The translations under genes and the position numbers were made by a program. The notes below the pieces were generated by a model. That model had not been told where the DNA came from. It did no database searches and was given only the letters and a program-made list of their open reading frames with translations. A stretch of DNA of 64,000 nucleotides from Ampelocalamus luodianensis (Eukaryota; Streptophyta; Magnoliopsida; Poales; Poaceae), in the NCBI GenBank assembly GCA_036346255.1, contig CM070620.1:60188522-60252521 (forward strand), written 5' to 3'. Shown here in pieces: positions 12,898-22,260 of the stretch (the first letter of the stretch is position 1; each line of letters begins with the position of its first letter).

Positions 12898-12899
12898 TA

Positions 12900-13942
12900 T
12901 GATACGGGGGGAGGCCCGATCTTCTCAGTGAGGAACCGTGGATAGTTGATGCGAAGTAGACGATGTCGCTAGCTGAACACTCGCCAATGCACGAACCCTC
13001 AACTCTTTGAATACGCCCAAAACACACCGGGTAGTTGTTCGTCGCGAGACCACGAACGATTTAACGCCAAGTCCCCAATTCCCAATGGAACGACGGCTTG
13101 ACCTTGGATTGCAGAACAAAACAAATGGATCGCCTAATTCTCTCTCAAAGTCCTCGCATGAACTCTGGTGTCGAAAGAACAAGCAATAGCTATGTTTCAA
13201 TCTTATGCATAAACTGGTCTAATGGATACAAGGGAGGGCAAGGGTATTTAAGGCCCTCCACGACTCACGCACGGCATAGGGCCAGCCACACATGCCGAAT
13301 CAAACTCTAACTCGGCTAAGACCTAAAAACACACAAAAAGGAAAACCTAACTTAAGTCCGTCACATTGTTTCGGCCATAGCGGCGCGACCGTAAGTCTTC
13401 TGAAGCTGGGGCCAAAACCATTGTGTGGGCCTTGGAATAAGCTTTCAAACAAGTCCAAGAACACCCCAATCGGACTCCGTATGCAAAAGTTATGGTTTTA
13501 TTACAGCCCTGTTGGGCTGTCCTGAACCGAATCCGAATTGAATTCTGAGTTGATTCCGAGATGAATTTCGGTTGCACTTGTGGAAGATCCGAATTGGGCT
13601 TGAATTCTTGGGCTTTTCTCCCCTTGGTTGACCCACGTGAGCTTCTCCTCCATTGCTTTGACTCCGACCTCCCTCTTGGTTCCAAAGGCTTCACAATGTT
13701 CAAACCTGAGAATGCACAAAACATTTGCATGAGGCAATACCCAATTCTCATCAACGACAATAGAAGATTCATTAAGAAACAAAAGCACCTGTTGATTTAG
13801 AAGTTTAGCTTTTGCTCTCGTCAGTGGACCAATATGCACTTCTGTACTTGAATTATTTGTAGCGTCACGTATGGCGTCCACCTCAGTATGTGTATGACCA
13901 CCAATAGGGAAAGATGTATAAGTGTTAGGGATGCCCTCATCA
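12900..13942 (-). repeat. 5' LTR of minus-strand CRM-type element
   Basis: 1043 bp, near-identical to 5928-6969. On the minus strand an open frame runs 13881-13501 (126 codons), including HIGPLTRAKAKLLNQQV; upstream of it the same frame is open back to the first bases of the LTR. A TTAAATACCC TATA-like site lies near 13240-13250 (minus strand). Confidence 0.93.
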
Positions 13943-13947
13943 GTATA

Positions 13948-14216
13948 TCTTGCTGTGATTTTGGGTTCGTTGGATGAGCCCTTGTCACTTAGTAGTACGA
14001 GTTGAAATGCTTAGTCATGCTCTAGTTATCGGTAGAAATAGGTGGTTATCGACTTGTCGATAACCTTGATCACACAAACTTATTATGATCTCTATATTTC
14101 AACTTTGTGCTATGTTTAAATTGCAAAACTAAAACTGAAAACAAAACAATTTGGACTTGGGCACAATGGTAAGATGGTGTGATTTTTGGGTGTGACTGGA
14201 ATGGTGACACAGGGTG
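13948..14216 (+). mobile_element. 5' LTR of Tekay-like element C, part 2
   Basis: 269 bp of C LTR between the CRM insertion (TSD GTATA at 13943-13947) and element G. It includes the TATCGACTTGTCGATAACC inverted repeat near 14050. No gene. Confidence 0.7.
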
Positions 14217-14691
14217 TGTTACTGTTCACGTGAACAGTAATCCATGAATATTAGTCCCGCCCCGCAGGTTCTATTAGATGTGTGGCTCCTCATCCCCTAT
14301 TTAAGGAGGTCGCACCCCCTCTAGTTTACTTGGATTTTATTTAGTTAAAAGTTAGCCTTGTTGCAACTTCGTGTATTGGCTTGTGTCGACTAGACCAACC
14401 ATAATACCGCTTCAAAATCCCAACTCAATTCAATATTTCAATTCCTATTTGCAATTTCAGATTGCTTTATCTTTTTCTTGCGTGCTTCTTCGGTGTATGC
14501 AGGAATCGACCTTCGTGGTCAGGTCATCCGGTATTCGTGCACGGTTGATAACGACTTGTCAATCGATTCGGTGATTGCGTGGTTTGAGCCTTGCGTGTTC
14601 GTAGCCGAGATCGTGAGAGTTGAGCGACGCCTACCGAACTTATCGTTCTCATCGAAATATCGGGCCAACAATCGGACCTTCGGGTTCATCA
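14217..14691 (+). repeat. 5' LTR of element G
   Basis: 475 bp. It begins with a perfect 22-bp palindrome (14219-14240) centred on a CACGTG core. A TATA-like CTATTTAAGG is at 14299-14308. Pairs with 18641-19117. Confidence 0.9.
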
Positions 14692-14693
14692 GG

Positions 14694-14708
14694 TGGTATC
14701 AGAGCTAC
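14694..14708 (+). promoter_or_regulatory. Primer binding site of element G
   Basis: TGGTATCAGAGCTAC two bases after the LTR end, complementary to initiator Met tRNA. Confidence 0.85.
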
Positions 14709-16080
14709 AATTCATCGGTGAGAAGTTTTTTCCTACAATCCACAAAACCACAAAAAAAATATAGGTTTGGTTCATCGTCCGAACCAATTTGTGCCTCGCA
14801 TTGTTCTTTTCAGTTTTTGCATCCTTCAATTGTAGATTGCATCGTCGTGTCTTGTGCTGGTTTTTTTTTGTCTAGATTGGTCTGGTTTAAAGTTTAAAGT
14901 CTCTTGCAAATCGTCTAGATTCATCTGCCACACCACCATCAACAATCTTGCCGCGCCATGTAACCCCTGCCGCGCCTACCAATCTCTACCGCGGGCATCC
15001 GTCGCGTCAGGCCACAGCAAAAACAAAAAAATTGCAGATCCAAAACCAGCCCCGCCGTCACACACGCCTTCGCCGCACTCAGTCTCCCTTCGCATCCTTG
15101 CTCCTCGTGTGCACGGTCGAAGCGGCGCCAGCACCAACGCCCGAGACCACCGCTGGACCGCAAGCGTCAGCAAATGGCGCCGAAACAAAGGGTTGGTACT
15201 GTAGCACGCGTCCGTCTACTGTAGCACACGTTTGGTTACTGTAGCAACCGAAAAAAGCCGCTACATTCCGGTAGCTTCACGATGTTTAAAAAGAGTTTTT
15301 GGAAAAAAAGTAATCCTGCTTGCGCTGCTCTGATAATATGCCTCTTTGTAGCAGTCAGAAATAAAAAGCCATTGCTAGGCTCTGCTGCGTTCAAGTTTAA
15401 AAAGAGAGAAAAGAGCCCAAAAAAAAACCAGTTTGATCGTTGCTACAGTACATGTGGTTACTGTAGTAGCCGAGAAAGAAATCCCTACTTCTGTTTCTCG
15501 GGGCTTCCTGAGGTAGAGAAAAAAAGAAAGAGAAGAAAAAGAAGAAAAAGAAGAAAAGAAAGAGAAGAAAAAAAAGGATAAGAAGAAGAAAAAAATCAGA
15601 GCTGCCTCTTTTCTTGACATTATTTTCTTGTTCAGTTGGGCATTTTTCCGCCATTGCTCGCTTGCGTTGATGGTTCTTGTGCTAGCCCGCCGTTGTTGCT
15701 ACTAGTCGTTCTTGTGAGTTGCTCTAGCTAGACTTGGTTTAGACTAGGACCAGCACTTGTGACTAGTACTTTGAACTACTATTCAACTTTGCATACTGAT
15801 TTGAATAATTGCTACTCCTTTGCTACATACTAGCCTTCCGAGCTCCACTTCCTACTTACTCAGCCGGTGCCGTTCCTCGCAATCGTTGGGCTGGTCGCAA
15901 GTGAGAGTATCACGAACCAGCCACCGGTTGTACCACTTTCTTGCTGCATTGGTAAGAACTTGTAAGAACTGGGTATAAGCTTGAGTGTGAGTGACTTGGT
16001 TGAGCCTCCAGAACCTAGTAGTTGATAGGGACATATACTTGTGTTTTGTTTCCTTGTTTTTTTTTACTAACTGTGGCAGG
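14709..16080 (+). other. Long non-coding leader of element G
   Basis: About 1.4 kb with no supported gene. It contains several TACTGTAGCA-type decamers (near 15197, 15216, 15237) and an inverted pair GCTACAGTA ... TACTGTAGT near 15440-15470, plus a long GAA-rich tract (15517-15599). ORFs at 14478-14897 and 14854-15244 lie across LTR and leader and have no family support. Confidence 0.6.
15517..15599 (+). repeat. GAA/AAGA purine microsatellite
   Basis: Nearly uninterrupted purine run built of AGAAAA/GAAGAA units in the leader of G. The minus-strand poly-Phe/Ser frames through it are compositional artefacts. Confidence 0.9.
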
Positions 16081-16431
16081 TTCATGGAAAGATTGCAAGA
16101 TATATCCACCTCTTCTTCGAACTGTTGGACGGGAGTGCAAGATAGTGAACGAGGAAGATGCACACTTAAGACAAGCTTTTTCACCACGGGAGGTATATGA
16201 TAGTGATAGTATGTCTCATAAAATTAACTTCACGGTACCCTCTTTTGCTGGGAATTATGATCCTGATGCTTATCTCATATGGGAATTAGATATACAACAA
16301 TTATTTGCATGCCATGAATTTCCTGATCATCTAAAAGTTAAGGCTATACCCGTGAGTTTTATGATTTCGCATCTATTTGGTGGAGTGAATACTGTCGTAC
16401 TAATCAAAACATACCTAAAACATGGAATGCT

Positions 16432-17979
16432 TTGAAGAGAGCAATGAGACATAGATTTGTACCTTCATATTATTCTCGTGAATTGCTCAATAAATTGCGA
16501 CGCTTAAGACAAGGTAGTAGTTCTATAGAGGATTATTATCAAGATTTGCAAACTGCTTTGTCTCGTTGTGGTTTAGAAGAAACTGAAGATGCGAAGATAA
16601 CTAGATTTCTAGGAGGATTAAACCATCAAATTCGAAATAAAATTGTTTATAAACCTCCCACTATCACTCGTTTGTTTCGTCTTGCTTGCCAAGTTGAAAA
16701 AGAAGTACAGGGACGACAATCCAAGACCGTTCATGCTTTTTTGTCTACTTCCACTACACCTTCACGTGTACATGAAACAAATAAGTGCACGGTACAAACC
16801 TCTGCATCAAGATCATCTTCGGTTGTTTCTCCTCCTGCTGCATCTACCATGATTGCCGCCCCTGCTGCTGTGGGCGTTACTCTATCTCGTTGTCTTGCAC
16901 CCTTGGCTCGCTCATTGTTAATTGAGCTGGAGCAAGAAGAAGAAGGAAAAGCTTCTCACTACTCACCAACTTCAGTACCAACATCATCTGAGTCGAGCCT
17001 ACAAGGTAATACCAAAGGTACTGATTTGAACACTCAATCTGAGAACAATAACCATGATTTCATGCCTAGTATCATTGAGCAAAGGGAAAATCAGATTGTA
17101 GTAGAAACCACTGCATCACATGAGGTGGATGAACCTAGTGCTGAGAAGGTAGAAATTCATTTCCTAGCTACAGAATCTGATATTATTAAGAATTTGCATG
17201 AATCCTGTGATAATTTGATTGATTTGGCAGCTGAGTTGAGTGCACCATGTGATAAACTTGTTGATTTACCTGTTAACTTGAGTGCACCATGTGCTGAAGT
17301 AATTGAATTGCCTGTTGTTTTGAATGATTCATGTGATGATTTAATCGCATACAATGATCATGTGGAATTGGTTAGACATAAAGACGTTTTGACTAGAATT
17401 TCTCCTGCTGATTCTTTATGTTATATTATGTTGGATCCACCTATGAAATTGTCACATGCCTTGAAAAAAGTTTCTGTAATTGCATGTTCGAAATTCTTGT
17501 TTAGCACCTACACCCCTGGATATACATTTAATTTGATTGGAGATTATGGTGTAGACAATCAATTTCTTGTATATCGAATATGCATAACTTGTGATCACAT
17601 CGATGAATTGAAGCATGTTGTTTCGAACAACAATTCTTGTGTGCTGAATCTTGTTCAATATGAGAGTCAAATAAAATTTAGTGCTCATCCCATGCCTATG
17701 TGTTCACCTTTTATGGCACTATCTAGTAAGGACAATCTGAATGCAGATGTTGAATTATGGAAGAACTTACAAATCTTTTCACCATTGCTAGATGAATTTG
17801 CTATTTCTCGTCTGACACATGATTATATGGGTGAATTTTGTTTGATTCCAAAAGTTGTAGATTTGCCCATATATGCTACCACTTCAAGTTTACAACTTCA
17901 GAGATTTGAATTGCATAAACGCTTCACTTACATTTGCAAAACTAGTTGCAATAATTGTTGTGTGAAACATTTGTTTTGA
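16432..17979 (+). CDS. Gag-derived ORF of element G with unknown C-terminal domain
   Basis: 515 codons from ATG 16432, the longest ORF in the window. Residues 1-90 are the C-terminal half of a gypsy capsid domain (RHRFVPSYYSRELLNKLRRL, SIEDYYQDLQTALSRCGL). The N-terminal half (INFTVPSFAGNYDPDAYLIW) is in another frame at about 16210-16350, with a one-base shift near 16350, so the true ORF is longer and starts upstream. There is no zinc knuckle. Residues ~100-235 are Ser/Thr/Pro/Glu-rich linker. Residues 255-310 are four 14-residue repeats, and ~310-515 form a Cys-containing domain I do not recognise. No protease or RT follows; the ORF ends 660 bp before the 3' LTR. Capsid origin is firm; the role of the extension is unknown. 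Confidence 0.8.
   Translation: MKRAMRHRFVPSYYSRELLNKLRRLRQGSSSIEDYYQDLQTALSRCGLEETEDAKITRFLGGLNHQIRNKIVYKPPTITRLFRLACQVEKEVQGRQSKTVHAFLSTSTTPSRVHETNKCTVQTSASRSSSVVSPPAASTMIAAPAAVGVTLSRCLAPLARSLLIELEQEEEGKASHYSPTSVPTSSESSLQGNTKGTDLNTQSENNNHDFMPSIIEQRENQIVVETTASHEVDEPSAEKVEIHFLATESDIIKNLHESCDNLIDLAAELSAPCDKLVDLPVNLSAPCAEVIELPVVLNDSCDDLIAYNDHVELVRHKDVLTRISPADSLCYIMLDPPMKLSHALKKVSVIACSKFLFSTYTPGYTFNLIGDYGVDNQFLVYRICITCDHIDELKHVVSNNNSCVLNLVQYESQIKFSAHPMPMCSPFMALSSKDNLNADVELWKNLQIFSPLLDEFAISRLTHDYMGEFCLIPKVVDLPIYATTSSLQLQRFELHKRFTYICKTSCNNCCVKHLF
17194..17361 (+). repeat. Four 42-bp (14-codon) in-frame repeats
   Basis: Consecutive units read LHESCDNLIDLAAE, LSAPCDKLVDLPVN, LSAPCAEVIELPVV and LNDSCDDLIAYNDH. 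Leu-1, Cys-5 and an acidic-hydrophobic core are kept while the DNA has diverged, which suggests protein-level constraint while the element was active. Confidence 0.85.
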
Positions 17980-18640
17980 TCATTCACATATATGATTGTT
18001 GCTGTCTTCTAACATTAATGGTGCAACAACGAAGAACTGTTAAAACATATGACATATACATATATCATGCACACACTTTGGCTTCTTTGTTACCCTATTT
18101 TCAGCTTATCAAAAGCCGAGGACGGCTTTGTTTTCAAGAAAGGGAGGATGATGAGGACATGACCCATATGGATACAACCATATTTGCTATGTTTACTGTT
18201 CTAAGTACAAGAGCTCGTACGCTTCACTTAAATTATCAGGTAAGCTTATTTTTAGGTGTGTCTTTGTATTATATGAACTATATGAGGCTACCTAATGATA
18301 AAATATATATATATGTGCAGCACCATGTCACTTTTGGTCCAAGACAAATAAGCAGTTCGAGTTGGACCTGTTTTGGAATCCAGTTCGGCCTCCAGAATCA
18401 GCCTGATAGCACCAACTTAAAACGGACATAACTTTCTCATACGAACTCCGTTTGAGGTCCACGAGTACTTGATTGAAAGCTTATCTCGTCCTCTTTCAAA
18501 CGGATCCAGCCTTACCTCCAAATTCCTTCTGGACTGATCGCAATCATCAAAAGAAGACGTTATATCACTTGTTTGGGCCAATCTGGGCTTTGTAATTATA
18601 CTGAACTTGGTCCATCTGCCGGTGGCCCACCTGGGGGGCA
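17980..18640 (+). other. 3' non-coding region of element G, with pol-tail remnant
   Basis: At 18131-18260 the frame FQEREDDEDM ... LSTRARTLHLNYQ resembles the C-terminal tail of CRM-type pol and the TRARAKLLNQQ frame in the CRM LTRs. It suggests that G arose by deletion of pol from a coding element. A GT follows this tail directly (CAGGTAAGC at 18239), possibly a splice donor. The shared ~60-nt motif lies at 18427-18484, and a polypurine tract GGGGGGCA abuts the 3' LTR. Confidence 0.6.
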
Positions 18641-19117
18641 TGTTACTGTTCACATGAACAGTAATCTATGAATATTAGTCCCACCCCGCTGGTTCTATTA
18701 GATGTGTGGCTCCTCATCCCCTATTTAAGGAGGTCGCACCCCCTCTAGTTTACTTGGATTTTGTTTAGTTAAAAGTTAGCCTTATTTCAACTTCGTGTAT
18801 TGGCTTGTGTCGACTAGACCAACCATAATACCGCTTCAAAATACCAACTCAATTCAATATTTCAATTCCTATTTGCAATTTCAGATTGCTTTATCTTTTT
18901 CTTGCGTGCTTCTTCGGTGTATGCAGGAATCGACCTTCGTGGTCAGGTCATCCGGGTATTCGTGCACGGTTGATAACGACTTGTCAATCAGTTCAGCGAT
19001 TGCGTGGTTTCGAGCCTTACGTGTTCGTAGCCAGGATCGTGAGAGTTTAGCGACGCCTACCGAACTTATCGTTCTCATCGAAAGATCGGGCCAACAATCG
19101 GACCTTCGGGTTCATCA
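18641..19117 (+). repeat. 3' LTR of element G
   Basis: 477 bp copy of 14217-14691, with about a dozen small differences. Its terminal palindrome (18643-18664) has one mismatch in the central CACATG. Confidence 0.9.
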
Positions 19118-20002
19118 AAATGTCTCGTAGGACTTAGCCGTGCGGGCATACCTTGGAAGTGTGCTTCATCTAGTGGCAAAAAGGCGGTCGAAGTGTGGGT
19201 ACATTGGTACACCCCTGCAGGGTTTAAAACTATTCGAATAGCCTCGTCCTAGGTTATGGACACATTTGGGTAAGCTTTTCAAGAGTTAGACTACAACATT
19301 TTAATTAAAACTTGATGGGTGGTATGAATCTGGGATTCATGCTATGTGTGGTGGCTTTTGGGTTAGTCACTTCTAGGTGGTTACTTGTTACTTGTTGTTA
19401 CTCGCTGTTATTTCAATGCTTAAAAACTGATTTGTTAAATTGCCTTTAAACTATTACATTATTGCAAATAAAAATTGCTTTATGCGTCCAAATAACCATA
19501 TAACCAATTCCCTTTGATACAGCTTTCATGTAGTTATGAATAGGCTTGTTACCCGTAAGTATTGCGAGTACATTATTGTACTCATCTGTATTGCTTGTTG
19601 TGTGTAGAGGAAGAAGGTGAGCCCGAAGGGCCTCACTTTTGTGAGTTGTGCTGTGGCAGTGTGTGGGGCGACTAGCTTGGCGGCCCGGTCGGTTGCCTTG
19701 TGGTTATGTGGCTAACCGGTTGTCTTTTGGTTTAAGCCATCTTATGGCACCTTTTGCTTCCCCTAATACTTAATACTTATGTCATTTGGCCGGTCGGCTG
19801 TTCTGTAATAACTTATTATTATGTATGTCTTTTGCTAGACTTGTTATATTGATGTGTGGAATTGATGCATACTTTTGTAAAGATGTATGTGTGCTGCATT
19901 TTCTGGGAAGCACATGTCCATCGAGACACGGGTTATTTTGTTTGTGATACTAGAGCCAGTGGAAGGCTAAGTATTACAAGCTTAATAAACCGGGGTCTCA
20001 CA
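19118..20002 (+). mobile_element. 5' LTR of Tekay-like element C, part 3 (LTR end)
   Basis: Distal LTR with the palindromes at 19213-19241, ending ACCGGGGTCTCACA at 20002, followed by the primer site. Homologous in layout to the distal LTRs of B and D. No gene. Confidence 0.82.
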
Positions 20003-20006
20003 AAGT

Positions 20007-20024
20007 TAGTATCAGAGCCACACT
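20007..20024 (+). promoter_or_regulatory. Primer binding site of element C
   Basis: TAGTATCAGAGCCACACT, four bases after the LTR end: an initiator Met tRNA site with TGG changed to TAG (G to A). Confidence 0.8.
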
Positions 20025-20739
20025 GACCGTAGAAACCCCTAGCTTGGTCGTCCTTAAGGTTATTTTGAAAGCTTAGTTTCTAAATGTCAAAAGATGCATG
20101 AAAATCTTAAGTAGATTCTCAGGTTTTACTTCTTACCTATCTTAGCTTGCTCATCTCACCTTATTCTTGACTGAATTTGGAAAGGTTGTTTCCCTCTCAT
20201 CTTCTTTCAAAAGATAGAGCTTATCGGTTAAGTTGGTGTTGGGAAAACCATGAGGGCTTTAAATTGAGCCTTGGCGGCCTGTTGGAAAAGATTAGGAGCT
20301 ACTGGAAGTGAAGATTTCGGCCAGAAATGGTGGATGCAAAATCTGAACAGCAAGCTTCGGATTCTGGACAGCTAGCTTTTAATGAGTAAATAGTGCTGAA
20401 AATAAGAGGTTAATTTAATTAAAACTTGTGGGAATAAAAGGGTAAGAAGTGATATAAGTTAGCTAAACATCTAACCTTTCTTTAAGTAATTCTTACCTTG
20501 TTTCCTAGTTGTTTTGCACCAAGAGTTGTATTCTGAAATTACCTTCCTAAAACTGATTGCTCGTTTTTCTATACGAGTTAGTCATATTAGGAAGTGGATT
20601 TTATAAATTGTGTTTTTGCTGTGAGTTTGTGTTGGTTCTTAAGTGTTAGAGTTTATTTTGTAGAGTTGTTATTTGTTTTTTCTTTGTCTCCTATTCCGAG
20701 TTGTTCTTGACTTATCTTCGTGGAATAGGATGGCAAGAA
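20025..20739 (+). other. Leader of element C
   Basis: About 0.7 kb between primer site and gag. AT-rich, with no ORF or other feature I can support. Confidence 0.5.
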
Positions 20740-22053
20740 TAACCCATGAGCGATCACCTACTGGTCTCGATGTGGAGCTCCGCCTCCTCCAACCATGGTG
20801 AGGTTCTCGCTCAAATCGAGCAAAGCGCATGGATCGGACTCGAATTCTAGAGGTCATCGTGAGGAACACCTCCACTCCTCGGTGCCTCGGGATGCGGAGG
20901 CGGTGGCCACCACCTTGTGGGGACTCGCGGAGTTCCTTCGCACATAGCCACCCACATTCTCCCGATCTGAGGACCCTCTTGACGCAGATGATTGGTTGCG
21001 CCTGGTTGAGCGGAAGCTCAATATTGCTCAGTGCCAGGAGCAGGATCGGGCACTCTTTGCATCCCATCGGTGGAGGGTGTAGCACTCTCATGGTGGGAGA
21101 ACTTTCGCCATGCGGCCGCGCCATGTGGTCTCGTGGGAGGAGTTCGAGATCGCCTTCCGTCGGGCCCACATCCTCGCCGGCCCGATGAAGCTTAAGAAGA
21201 AGGAGTTTCTCATGCTCAAGCAGGGCGTAAGTGCGTGACGGAGTACTTATACGAGTTTAATCGCTTGGCTCGTTACGCTCCGGGTGAGGTGGCCACTGAT
21301 GAGGCCAAGCAGGAGAAGTTCATGGAGGGTTTGTCTGAGGAGCTGCAGGACAAGCTCTCTATCGTGGACTTCCCCGACTTCCATGCCTTGGTTGACAAGG
21401 CCATGGTCGCCAAGCACAAGGCGAGGGCGCTGGGCGAGTCCCGTAAGCGCAAGTGGGAGGCCCATCGGTCTGCTCAGGCCAGCCTCTCTCGTCGCCGTGT
21501 TGGGCCTACACCAGGGGCCCGTTCGTTGGCTTCACCACCGCCGAGGCCGTCGGCGCCAGTTACTAGTCCCCCGCAGGCCGTGTTTCAGCCACGTGCACCT
21601 GTGGCCCAGCAGCAGGGTGGCCTCCGCAATCTGGCTGCCGAGGTCACCTGCTTCGCCTGCAACAAGAAGGGCCACTATGCCAACAGTTGCCCTCAGAGGA
21701 CTGGAGCGGCCCCTCGTCCTAATGGAGGACACGGGCAAGGGAATGGTCACCCACCTGACCAGAAGATAGTCCAGAAGACTCAGGGTGTGGGAAGTGGCCG
21801 AGTCAACCACATCTCGGCTGAGGAGGCACAGGAGGCGTCCGATGTTGTGTTGGGTACACTTCTTGTCAATTCTCGCCCTGCTGTAGTATTATTTGATTCA
21901 GGAGCTTCTTATTCTTTTATTTCAAGATCATTTGCTGCTGCTTGTGACCTTCACTTTGTTCCTTTGGGAGTTCCGTTGCTTATTCGCTCTCCGGGTTCAG
22001 AAATGAGAGCGATGCGGAGTCTTGGGGCGTTCCTATTGATATTGAAGGAGTAG
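20740..22053 (+). pseudogene. Tekay-type gag of element C, frameshifted
   Basis: Capsid protein. The capsid N-terminal half is readable at about 20950-21080 (FSRSEDPLDADDWLRLVERK and NIAQCQEQDRALFASH). After frameshifts the rest runs from 21235: VTEYLYEFNRLARYAP, EELQDKLSIVDFPDFHALVD and a basic ESRKRKWEAH segment. A perfect CX2CX4HX4C zinc knuckle (CFACNKKGHYANSC) lies near 21650-21690. Frame breaks at about 21085 and 21230 inactivate it. It runs on without a stop into the protease. High GC and the KRKWE basic region match the Tekay/Del branch of chromoviruses. Exact start uncertain. Confidence 0.88.
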
Positions 22054-22260
22054 GATTCTTGGCGAACCTCATCCTACTCAACTCAGCTAGTCTAGATGTG
22101 ATTCTTGGCATGGATTGGTTGTCCCAACACTTGGGGCAGATCGATTGTGCCAGGAAGGTTGTCTACCTCACCAACCCCTCAGGCGAACAAGTTGGGTTTT
22201 CACCGCAGCTGCAAGGGCCACATCTTTGTGCCCTTGAAGCAAAGCCAGCCTTGGAGATTC
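21800..22260 (+). pseudogene. Aspartic protease region of element C
   Basis: VNHISAEEAQEASDVVLGTL leads into the active-site segment AVVLFDSGASYSFIS (Asp-Ser-Gly) at about 21882-21926. After a frame change at about 22050 the C-terminal strands are seen as SASLDVILGMDWLSQH. This is the standard Tekay protease located between the gag knuckle and RT. The frame change near 22050 separates the two halves. Confidence 0.87.

Larger units (their letters stand above)
5928..13942 (-). mobile_element. Complete CRM-type Ty3/gypsy element, minus strand
   Basis: Termini TGATGAGG...GTATCA (read on the minus strand), two LTRs of 1042 and 1043 bp, and a perfect 5-bp target duplication GTATA (5923-5927 and 13943-13947). 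It has a tRNA-iMet-like primer site next to the 5' LTR and a polypurine tract next to the 3' LTR. The interior has gag, protease, RT, RNase H and integrase in gypsy order. RT and integrase motifs, the absence of a chromodomain and the TGATGA LTR start place it in or next to the CRM clade. LTRs are nearly identical, so the insertion is relatively young, but gag-pol contains several frameshifts. Confidence 0.93.
14217..19117 (+). mobile_element. Non-autonomous gag-only LTR element G
   Basis: Two LTRs (14217-14691, 475 bp; 18641-19117, 477 bp) start TGTTACTG and end GGGTTCATCA. A Met-tRNA primer site follows the first and a purine tract (GGGGGGCA) precedes the second. The ~3.95 kb interior has a long leader, one gag-derived ORF with an unusual C-terminal extension and a remnant of a pol C-terminal tail; protease, RT, RNase H and integrase are absent. 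I could not find a matching target duplication (GGGTG on the left, AAATG on the right), so a flank may have been altered. It must be mobilised by another element. Gypsy affiliation rests on the gag and tail similarity. Confidence 0.88.

Noticed and set aside
14478..15244. ORFs across the G LTR and leader
   Set aside because: They span the LTR end and the primer site and are not conserved in the second LTR, which is frameshifted in the same region.
15375..15654. Minus-strand poly-Phe/Ser ORFs
   Set aside because: Translation of the GAA microsatellite.
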